Assembly (NCBI RefSeq): GCF_000069945.1 | Contig: NC_010545.1 | Span: forward strand, 1,612,001 to 1,676,000 | Direction of reading: 5' to 3' | Origin: Corynebacterium urealyticum DSM 7109 | GTDB taxonomy: Bacteria; Actinomycetota; Actinomycetes; Mycobacteriales; Mycobacteriaceae | DNA: 64,000 nucleotides | Shown here: in pieces, positions 22,316 through 31,745 of the stretch | How positions within the stretch are numbered: position 1 is the stretch's first letter | Layout: each line of letters starts with the position of its first letter | Position numbers and translations under genes: made by a program | The notes under the pieces: generated by a model | The model's database searches: none | What the model was told of the DNA's origin: nothing | The model's input: the letters and a program-made list of their open reading frames with translations, nothing else

Positions 22316-22789
22316 TTAGGCCTCCGGGAGGGCCGGAGCCTCGCCGGTCTTCTCGTACTCAGCGAGGATGTCGATGCGACGCTGGTGGCGCTCCGCCTCG
22401 CTCCACTCCTGCGCGATGAAGGCGTCGACGATAGCCAGCGCCTCCTCCTCGGAGTGCATGCGACCGCCCAGGCCGATGAGCTGGGCGTTGTTGTGCTCGC
22501 GAGCGAGCTTCGCGGTCTCCACGGACCAGGCCAATGCGCAGCGCGCGCCCGGTACCTTGTTCGCCGCGATCTGCTCGCCGTTGCCGGAACCACCCAGGAC
22601 GATGCCCAGGGAGCCCTCGTCGGCGACGACCCGGCGGGCTGCCTCGATGCAGAAAGCCGGGTAGTCGTCGTTCGCGTCGTAGGTATGTGCACCGCAGTCG
22701 ATCACCTCGTGGCCAGCGGCCTTCAGGTGGTCTGCGATGAGGTTTTTCATGTCAAAACCGGCGTGGTCGGCACCAAGATAAATTCGCAT
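22316..22789 (-). CDS. rpiB: Ribose-5-phosphate isomerase B
   Basis: Interconverts ribose 5-phosphate and ribulose 5-phosphate in the pentose phosphate pathway. The 157-residue product starts MRIYLGADHAGFDMK (phosphate/sugar-binding ADHAG), then has DYPAFC near 46, GIVLGGSGNGEQIAANK near 65-81 and ALAWSVETAKLAREHNNAQ near 90. It fits the RpiB/LacAB family in size and motifs. It lies 5 bp downstream of the DsbA-like gene, so the two probably form an operon, as at Rv2465c-Rv2466c. Confidence 0.97.
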   Translation of the reverse strand: MRIYLGADHAGFDMKNLIADHLKAAGHEVIDCGAHTYDANDDYPAFCIEAARRVVADEGSLGIVLGGSGNGEQIAANKVPGARCALAWSVETAKLAREHNNAQLIGLGGRMHSEEEALAIVDAFIAQEWSEAERHQRRIDILAEYEKTGEAPALPEA

Positions 22790-22794
22790 GATCT

Positions 22795-23448
22795 TTAGCC
22801 TACCGCAGTCTCCGTGGCGCTCGGATTCTCCGTGCGGGTCCGCTTGAGCTCGAAGAAGTGCGGGTAGCTACCCAGGGTGACGGAGGCGTCGAAAAGCTCG
22901 CCTGCCTGCTCCCCCGTCGGCACGCGGGTCAGCACAGGGCCGAAGAAGCCACGGCCGTCGATGTCCACAATCGGGGTGCCGACTTCGTCTCCAACCAGGG
23001 AGAGGCCGCGGCGGTGAGTTTCCTTCAGTTCGTCGAGGAATGCGTTCTCGGCGTGGGGACGCAATCCGATGCGGTCGATGAAGCCCTCCGGCAGGTCGAG
23101 CTTCTCCACGACCTCAGCGATCAGGTCGTCGTAGCAGCCGATGTAATCCCGCTCACCGCGGTTCTCGTTGTGGATGGCCTCGCCCATCAGGGTGTAGTAA
23201 TCGGCGATCTGGTCCGGGTGCTTGGCGTAGATCGCGGCGGCGGCGAGCGCCGGTGCCCAGGCCGCCTCCATGCGGTCCATGTAGGCGGGGTCGAGGTCGC
23301 GGCCGTCGTTGAGGACGGACAGGCTCATCGGGATGAAGTTCACCTTCACGTCGCGGACCTTCTCGACCTCCAGCAGCCAACGGCTGGTCACCCACGCGAA
23401 GGGGCAGGTGACGTCGAAGTACATGTTCAGCTCGTTCGTGGTTGCCAC
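22795..23448 (-). CDS. DsbA-like thioredoxin-fold protein, mycothiol-dependent nitroreductase family
   Basis: Homologous in layout to Rv2466c, a mycothiol-dependent reductase of the DsbA/FrnE type: DVTCPFAWVTSRWLLEVEKV near 11-30, an all-helical insert, then GTPIVDIDGRGFFGPVL near 175 (cis-Pro loop). The usual CPWC active site here reads CPFA, so only the first, nucleophilic Cys remains (residue about 14). GTG 23448 is preferred because of AAAGGAG seven bases upstream; upstream codons give a basic leader without homology. The 217-residue length is normal. It is upstream of rpiB and divergent from pepN. Confidence 0.85.
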   Translation of the reverse strand: MATTNELNMYFDVTCPFAWVTSRWLLEVEKVRDVKVNFIPMSLSVLNDGRDLDPAYMDRMEAAWAPALAAAAIYAKHPDQIADYYTLMGEAIHNENRGERDYIGCYDDLIAEVVEKLDLPEGFIDRIGLRPHAENAFLDELKETHRRGLSLVGDEVGTPIVDIDGRGFFGPVLTRVPTGEQAGELFDASVTLGSYPHFFELKRTRTENPSATETAVG

Positions 23449-23574
23449 GGCGGGCTCCTTTCCTTTTGCTTCTTTTCTTCTTCTCGCCACTGTATACATC
23501 TCTCCGGTCCCCCACTTTTGTTAACGACGACGCCCTCGTCCTCAAGAACGAGAATCCGTGTCCGGGCCCGGGCG

Positions 23575-23580
23575 TAGGGT
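23575..23580 (+). promoter_or_regulatory. Predicted leaderless -10 box for pepN (TAGGGT)
   Basis: TANNNT hexamer ending seven bases before ATG 23588, with no good Shine-Dalgarno; consistent with a leaderless mRNA. Confidence 0.4.
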
Positions 23581-23587
23581 GGAGCGC

Positions 23588-26254
<2,667 letters not shown>

Positions 26255-26430
26255 TGGCTTAGTACGTGGCACCGGAGCCAGATCGAGATTGAGCGGCCCG
26301 CGGCAACAGCCGGGAAAACGCTAGTCTCGGGAGGAAAGAACCAGCCGCGGGCGGGGACTCCGGCCCCGTCCGCGTGCACCGATGGGTGGCCCGAATGACT
26401 GCCACCCCAGAGAGGAAAAGTTTAGGAACA

Positions 26431-26842
26431 ATGGGCACTTTTTTATGATGCAGTTGGTGGCGAGGATACCTTCCGCACCATCGTGTCCGAGTTTTATAAG
26501 CAGGTGAAGGGCGACGACATCCTTGGCCCGATGTACCCAGCCGACGACATGGCGGGTGCTGAGGACCGGCTGCGCTGGTTCCTCGCACAGTACTGGGGCG
26601 GGCCGGAAACCTTCAACGAGAAGCGTGGCCACCCGCGCCTGCGGATGCGCCACGCCCAGTTCCACATCGACGAAGCGGCTCGCGACCGGTGGCTGGAGCT
26701 CATGGCCAACGCCATGGAGACCGTGGACGAAGAGACCCTGCCGGCCGAGCACCGGGCCGCGATGTGGGATCACATGGAGCGGGTGGCGCAGATGCTGGTC
26801 AACGAGCCGACCATGCGCTCCGGGCGCTCCTGGGACGCCTAA
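26431..26842 (+). CDS. glbO: Group II truncated haemoglobin, frameshifted near its start
   Basis: Oxygen- or NO-binding haem protein of the trHbO type. The main frame from GTG 26483 contains VSEFYKQV (helix B with Tyr B10), LRWFLAQYWGGP, the proximal His in RMRHAQFHID and a normal C-terminus. The expected start lies in another frame: ATG 26431, preceded by AGGA, reads MGTF and then stops in a TTTTTT run (26438-26443). With five Ts it would continue FYDAVGGEDTFRTI in frame. So the gene is either broken by a one-base insertion, read by slippage, or a sequencing error. A product from GTG 26483 would lack helix A. It overlaps the convergent gene by 4 bp. Confidence 0.85.
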
Positions 26843-27636
26843 GGCAGACGCGCCAGTCCCCCGGGACGCGGCGCATAGAGGGTGCCGAAGACCCCGTCCA
26901 GCCGGATCCACGACCCGGTGGCGGCCACGCGCACCACGTCGAGTTGGCGCCCCGGGTACTTCTTCTGCAGAGCAGCTGGCGGTGGGCTGATGACACCCGT
27001 CGCCCCGGCCGTGGCGACCATTCGGCCGGTGATGTTAACCAGCTGGGGCGCTGCTCCCCCGGCCGTATTTCCAGTCCGGTCTTCCTCGGAAGCGCCGTGC
27101 TGGTCAGCGTTGTTCTCGGCCTCGCTGGTGACCTCCACGAGCTCCTGGTCCAGCATCGAAGGGGCGAGCCCCGCGGGTCCGCCGCGCAGCTCGTGCTCCT
27201 CCTCCATCTCGCGGTACACCTCCCGCAGCACCTCGGCGGGCACCCAATCCACCAGTTGAAAGCCACTGACGGGTGGCAGGGCACCCAGCCACATCATGTC
27301 CACGCCGGTACCCAGATCGAAGGTAGCTTCGGACTCTCGTGCCCCGGCATCAGTGCTTGCGGAATCGGCCCACTGCTGCAGCGCATCCTTCAGCGCGGCG
27401 GCCCGCACGACGGTCGAATCGCCGTCGTCGTCCTTTCCGCTAAGCCCCGCCCCCGGAAGGCGCTGGCTGAGCGCGCAGCCCAACGGCGTCGAGAAGAAAA
27501 TGTCCAAGCCATCCGGCAACGGGCGCAGCCGAGCGAGCGACTCGGGGTCCATGCTCAGTACCCGCTCCGCCACACTTGCGATTCGACGCGCCACGGAGCG
27601 CGGGGCTTTATTCACCATTCTCAGCTGCACAGTCAT
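26839..27636 (-). CDS. Conserved hypothetical protein
   Basis: I do not recognise a family. The soluble 265-residue protein starts MTVQLRMVNKAPRSVARRIA at ATG 27636 (an in-frame codon at 27654 is less likely). Acidic low-complexity sequence lies in the middle (about 165-200). Segments that look folded are DIFFSTPLGCAL near 45, TGVDMMWLGALPPVSGFQLVDWVPA near 110, and the C-terminal SWIRLDGVFGTLYAPRPGGLARLP. No transmembrane segment or known catalytic motif is visible. It is convergent with glbO, overlapping it by 4 bp. Confidence 0.7.
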   Translation of the reverse strand: MTVQLRMVNKAPRSVARRIASVAERVLSMDPESLARLRPLPDGLDIFFSTPLGCALSQRLPGAGLSGKDDDGDSTVVRAAALKDALQQWADSASTDAGARESEATFDLGTGVDMMWLGALPPVSGFQLVDWVPAEVLREVYREMEEEHELRGGPAGLAPSMLDQELVEVTSEAENNADQHGASEEDRTGNTAGGAAPQLVNITGRMVATAGATGVISPPPAALQKKYPGRQLDVVRVAATGSWIRLDGVFGTLYAPRPGGLARLP

Positions 27637-27664
27637 GGCCACCAGCCTAACCACACGCCCGCGG

Positions 27665-27856
27665 CTATGTGCCCTTGAGGTTCAGCACCTGGCGCAGCTC
27701 GTGGACGACCTCGACCAGGTCGCGGGCGTCCGCCATCACCTGATCGATGGGCTTATAGGCGTCCGGGATCTCGTCCACCCACGCCGCGCCCGGCCGGTAG
27801 ACGATGCCCGACATCCGCTGGTCAAGGTCCTCGGCGGTATAGCGCTTCGTCGTCAC
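27665..27856 (-). pseudogene. rtcB: C-terminal remnant of RtcB RNA ligase
   Basis: The 63-codon ORF (GTG 27856) reads like the last 60 residues of RtcB, the 3'-phosphate RNA ligase: DEIPDAYKPIDQVMADARDLVEVVHELRQVLNLKG matches the family's C-terminal block, where intact proteins read roughly DEAPxAYKxIDxVM...DLVEVVHTLRQV. No upstream part of RtcB (metal-binding Cys/His sites, GMP-accepting His) exists before the LLM gene at 27927. It is most simply a deletion remnant. The clean ORF and a weak GGAAG upstream leave room for a short expressed protein. Confidence 0.7.
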
Positions 27857-27926
27857 TGGTTTCTTTTCTTCTTCCGGTGAACTGTGGTTTCTGACCTTCT
27901 CGGGACGTCGCTTCGTCCCTCGGGTG

Positions 27927-28952
27927 TTATCCGTTCACCTTCGGCAGGACGTACTCGGCAATCTCTTCAATCTGCTCGCCAGCCCGGCGCGTGGAGCCCA
28001 GCAGGTTGATGCTGACGTGGTTGATCCCGATCTCTCGTTGGGAGATCAGCAGGGAGACCAGGGTATTTCGCCCTAGCCGGTAGCCGAAGGTTCCGCCCTG
28101 GGCTGGGGCGTCCGGATCCTCGTGCAGGTCGATCCACATGGCCTCCAGGAAGGGTTTGAAGCTTCCTTCCCCGCAAGTGTCGACGACAGCTGCCCGCCAC
28201 TGGTCGACGTTCTTCTGCTGGATGGCGAGTCCCTTGTGGTACATGAACCAGCCGTCGGTGTGCTCGGCTTTCCATTCCAGGCTCTGCTGACAGGAGCCGG
28301 TGGCCAGCACGGGCACGTGGTGGGCAGTGGGCTTCGGAAGCACCTCGGCGCCGCCGACCTTTCCCTCGGACCAGCGGATCGGACGCATGCTCGTGCGCAG
28401 TGCTTTGGTGTAGACGGCGAGGTGCTCGCGGAAACGTTCGTCCCTGGCACCCTGCTCCTGGTTGAATGCGGGAAATTCCTCCGGGCGGTCGCCGGTGGCG
28501 ATACCCATGAGGAAGCGCCCGCAGCTGAGTCGGTCCAGGCTTGCGGCCCGCTTGGCCATCAACAGGGGGTGCTGGAAAGGGACGACGATCGCTGCGGTTC
28601 CCAGCGCGATTGTCGAGGTCCGTGCTGCGATGTAGCTCAGGTACATCCAGGGGTCGTAGACCTGCCCGTCGTCGCCGAAGGTCTCCACGCTCAAGGGGAT
28701 ATCGCGCGCCCAGACAGCAGAAAAGCCGCCGTCCTCGGCGAGACGAATCAGGCGTAGCTGTTCGGCGAGGTCGGCGGCGGGTTCTGTACTACTCCCCGGT
28801 CCTGCTGGGTGGGCTACCTCCGTGGGGCGTTCGCTGTCGCGGCGCCCGATGGGCAGGGAAAGCCCCACCGAAAGCCTGCCGGGCGCGAAGTTGCGCTGGT
28901 AGCCAGGCAGCTCGGTGATGGGGGTATCGGAGATTGAACGCAGCGGGGTCAT
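27927..28952 (-). CDS. Luciferase-like monooxygenase (LLM class flavin oxidoreductase)
   Basis: Predicted TIM-barrel enzyme using FMN or F420. The 341-residue product has LIRLAEDGGFSAVWARDIPL near 70-90, YLSYIAARTSTIALGTAAIVVPFQHPLLMAKRAASLDRLSCGRFLMGIATG near 105-160 and VPVLATGSCQQSLEWKAEHTDGWF near 215, the typical LLM blocks. Two ATG/GTG starts are close; ATG 28952 is used. The substrate is unknown. It lies between the rtcB remnant and ettA, all leftward. A Pro/Gly-rich insertion (AHPAGPGSSTEPA) follows the first strand. Confidence 0.85.
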   Translation of the reverse strand: MTPLRSISDTPITELPGYQRNFAPGRLSVGLSLPIGRRDSERPTEVAHPAGPGSSTEPAADLAEQLRLIRLAEDGGFSAVWARDIPLSVETFGDDGQVYDPWMYLSYIAARTSTIALGTAAIVVPFQHPLLMAKRAASLDRLSCGRFLMGIATGDRPEEFPAFNQEQGARDERFREHLAVYTKALRTSMRPIRWSEGKVGGAEVLPKPTAHHVPVLATGSCQQSLEWKAEHTDGWFMYHKGLAIQQKNVDQWRAAVVDTCGEGSFKPFLEAMWIDLHEDPDAPAQGGTFGYRLGRNTLVSLLISQREIGINHVSINLLGSTRRAGEQIEEIAEYVLPKVNG

Positions 28953-29009
28953 ACCGCCCACGCTAGTACAGCGCGAGCGCTAAAGCCCCTGCTGAACGAG
29001 TTAAAGCGC

Positions 29010-30680
29010 TTAGCGGGTCAGGCGGCGGTGCGTGACGCGGGACGGACGTGCCGCCTCCGGGCCGAGGCGCTCGACCTTGTTCTTCTCGTAGTCCTCAAAG
29101 TTGCCCTCGAACCAGTACCACTGGCCCTCAGCAACGTTGCCCTCCCAGGCGAGGATGTGGGTACAGGTGCGGTCCAGGAACCAGCGGTCGTGGGAAATCA
29201 CGACGGCGCAGCCCGGGAACTTCTGCAGCGCGTTCTCCAGGGAGCCGAGGGTCTCGACGTCGAGGTCGTTGGTCGGCTCATCCAGCAGGATCAGGTTGCC
29301 GCCCTGCTTCAGGGTCAGCGCGAGGTTCAGACGGTTGCGCTCACCACCGGAGAGCACCTTGGACGGCTTCTGCTGGTCCGCACCCTTGAATCCGAATGCG
29401 GAGAGGTATGCGCGGGACGGCATCTCGTTCTGGCCGACGACGATGTAGTCCAGGCCGTCGGAGACGACTTCCCACACGGTCTTCTCCGGGTCGATGTTCT
29501 CGCGGTTCTGGTCCACGTAGCTCAGCTGCACGGTGGAGCCGACCTTGACCTCGCCGGAGTCCGGCTCCTCCAGACCAACGATGGTCTTGAACAGCGTCGT
29601 CTTACCCACACCGTTCGGGCCGATAACGCCGACGATGCCGTTACGTGGCAGGGTGAAGGAGAGATCCTTGATCAGGACGCGGTCGCCGAAGCCCTTGGTG
29701 AGGTTCTTGACCTCCACGACCTGGTTGCCCAGGCGCGGCGGGGTCGGGATCTGGATCTCCTCGAAGTCGAGCTTGCGGTACTGCTCGGCCTCCGCTGCCA
29801 TCTCCTCGTAGCGCTCGAGGCGGGCCTTGTTCTTCGCCTGGCGGGCCTTGGCACCGGAGCGGACCCAGGCCAGCTCCTCCTTCAGGCGCTTCTGCAGCTT
29901 GGCGTCCTTCTTACCCGCGACCTCGAGGCGCTTGGCCTTGGTCTCCAGGTAGGTGGAGTAGTTGCCCTCGTAGGGGTAGAGCTTGCCGCGGTCGACCTCA
30001 CAGATCCAGCCTGCGACGTGATCCAGGAAGTAACGGTCGTGGGTCACGGCCAGGACGGCACCCTTGTAGTCGGCCAGGTGCTTCTCCAACCACAGGACGG
30101 ACTCGGCGTCCAGGTGGTTAGTCGGCTCGTCGAGGAGCAGCAGGTCCGGCTCAGAGAGCAGCAGCTTCGCCAGGGCGACGCGGCGGCGCTCACCACCGGA
30201 GAGGTTGGTCACCGGCTCGTCGGACGGCGGGCAGCGCAGGGCCTCCATGGCCTGCTCGATCTTGGAGTCGACCTCCCAGGCGTCGGCGGCGTCGAGCTCC
30301 TCCTGGAGCTTGCCCATCTCTTCCATGAGCTCATCGGTGTAGTTGGTCGCCATCTCCTCGGCGATCTGCTCGAAGCGCTGCTTCTTTTCGAAGATGTCGC
30401 CCAGGCCCTCTTCGACGTTCTCGCGGACCGTCTTCTCCTCGTTCAGCGGTGGCTCCTGCTGCAGGATGCCCACGGTCGCGCCCGGGTCGTGGAAGGCCTC
30501 ACCGTTGGAGGGCTGATCCAGGCCGGCCATGATCTTCAGGATCGAGGACTTACCGGCGCCATTTGGTCCCACGACGCCGATCTTGGCGCCCGGGTAAAAC
30601 ATCATCGTGACGTCATCGAGGATGACCTTGTCGCCGTGCGTCTTGCGCACGTTCTTCATCGTGTAAATAAATTCGCCCAC
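29010..30680 (-). CDS. ettA: Energy-dependent translational throttle protein EttA (ABC-F ATPase)
   Basis: Cytosolic ABC-F protein acting at the ribosomal E site. The 556-residue product has two ATPase domains: Walker A GPNGAGKSS near 40 and GPNGVGKTT near 355; signature LSGGERRRVALAKLL near 162 and LSGGERNRLNLALTL near 445; Walker B LLLLDEPTNHLD and LILLDEPTNDLD. The linker contains a charged helical arm near 245-300 (KRLKEELAWVRSGAKARQAKNKAR) as in EttA. There are no membrane segments. Length is typical. The following LLM gene is 58 bp away and may be cotranscribed. Confidence 0.96.
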   Translation of the reverse strand: MGEFIYTMKNVRKTHGDKVILDDVTMMFYPGAKIGVVGPNGAGKSSILKIMAGLDQPSNGEAFHDPGATVGILQQEPPLNEEKTVRENVEEGLGDIFEKKQRFEQIAEEMATNYTDELMEEMGKLQEELDAADAWEVDSKIEQAMEALRCPPSDEPVTNLSGGERRRVALAKLLLSEPDLLLLDEPTNHLDAESVLWLEKHLADYKGAVLAVTHDRYFLDHVAGWICEVDRGKLYPYEGNYSTYLETKAKRLEVAGKKDAKLQKRLKEELAWVRSGAKARQAKNKARLERYEEMAAEAEQYRKLDFEEIQIPTPPRLGNQVVEVKNLTKGFGDRVLIKDLSFTLPRNGIVGVIGPNGVGKTTLFKTIVGLEEPDSGEVKVGSTVQLSYVDQNRENIDPEKTVWEVVSDGLDYIVVGQNEMPSRAYLSAFGFKGADQQKPSKVLSGGERNRLNLALTLKQGGNLILLDEPTNDLDVETLGSLENALQKFPGCAVVISHDRWFLDRTCTHILAWEGNVAEGQWYWFEGNFEDYEKNKVERLGPEAARPSRVTHRRLTR

Positions 30681-30810
30681 GGTGAACTACTTCAGCCTTT
30701 CCGTTGAAGAAAAAGTTCGATAAATCGCTGCCCCATAGTCTACGTGTTCGGCACCGATTTCAAGATTCCGCTGCTGCCCTCCCTGATTCATCTCCTACTG
30801 CAAGACCAAA

Positions 30811-30838
30811 GGCCGGGGCGCCCCCTTTCGCCCCGGCC
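30811..30838 (-). terminator. Terminator after ssb-like gene
   Basis: GGCCGGGGCG/CGCCCCGGCC perfect 10-bp stem with an 8-nt loop, followed on the minus strand by TTTGG. It sits between the ssb-like gene and the ettA promoter region. Confidence 0.8.
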
Positions 30839-30898
30839 ATTGTCTCCCCGGCTACCTGCGGATCCCCCTATTCCGCAGCCCCCAAGCACAAGTTGCTT

Positions 30899-31408
30899 TT
30901 AGAACGGTGGCGCTGCCGCACCGACCAGTTCGCGCTCCTCGTTCTCGCTTCCCTGTGCGGCGTCTTCTGCCGCAGTGTCTTCGGCCTGCGACGAGGCCAC
31001 ATCGTCGCCGTCCTGATCGGACTGCTGCTTATTACCCACCGGCTCCTCGCGTGTGACCGTCACCCGGCGCAGGCCCATGTCTGCGCCCACATGGCTGGCC
31101 CGGATACGCAACGCAGAGCGCTTCTCCCCGCTATCCTGCGCCGTCCACGTGGACTGGTAGAGCCGACCGACCACCACGACCGGCATGCCCTTATAACCAT
31201 CGCTCACCACATTCTGGGCCAGCTTCCCCCAGCACTGCACGGTAACGAAGGTGGGACTGCCGTCCACCCATTGGCCGTGACGGTCCTGATATCGGTGGTT
31301 GACCGCCATGCGGAACACGGCCATCGCCGCGTCCTCGGTGCGGTGTTTCATCTCCGGGTTGCTCACCATGTTTCCGGTGAGGTGAATCGTTGCCATCTGG
31401 CTGCTCAT
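30899..31408 (-). CDS. Single-stranded DNA-binding protein (accessory SSB)
   Basis: OB-fold ssDNA-binding protein of 169 residues: ATIHLTGNMVSNPEMK near 5, FRMAVNHRYQDRHGQWVDGSPTFVTVQCW near 30-60, GMPVVVVGRLYQSTW near 75. An acidic, Gln/Asp-rich tail ends in AAAPPF, a degenerate version of the DDDxPF tip that recruits partners. ATG 31408 has AAGGAG nine bases upstream. It occupies the Rv2478c position beside ettA, so it is the second, non-housekeeping SSB; the housekeeping gene normally sits in the rpsF-ssb-rplI cluster elsewhere. Confidence 0.92.
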   Translation of the reverse strand: MSSQMATIHLTGNMVSNPEMKHRTEDAAMAVFRMAVNHRYQDRHGQWVDGSPTFVTVQCWGKLAQNVVSDGYKGMPVVVVGRLYQSTWTAQDSGEKRSALRIRASHVGADMGLRRVTVTREEPVGNKQQSDQDGDDVASSQAEDTAAEDAAQGSENEERELVGAAAPPF

Positions 31409-31694
31409 CGTGGACCACTCCTTCTTCGCGTGAATTGCTTGTCCCCCACCGGCAGTTAGCTCCCCCGCCGGTAGGTCCTTCTTTGAGCACCACGCCGCGG
31501 ATTCTGCCGCGGCGCGTAGCCATTGGTTTACCGAATGCCCCGGCCAGCACACCTGATTCGCGAACCCACGCTGTGGATAGCGTTCCCGGCATGTGAGAAG
31601 TCCACAGAGCCACTCACATGGCTCTTGACGGCCCGTGCCCGCCGTGACATGTCCGCCGCATTGCCCTGCAGGCCACAGTGAATAACAAAGAAAG

Positions 31695-31724
31695 GGACGC
31701 CACCAGGCGGGGCTGGTGACGTCC
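31695..31724 (-). terminator. Terminator after copD-ctaG fusion gene
   Basis: GGACG(C)CACCAG paired with CTGGTG(A)CGTCC around loop GCGGGG, followed on the minus strand by CTTTCTTTGTTATT. Confidence 0.75.
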
Positions 31725-31745
31725 TCGAAAGAAACGGTGACGGGG

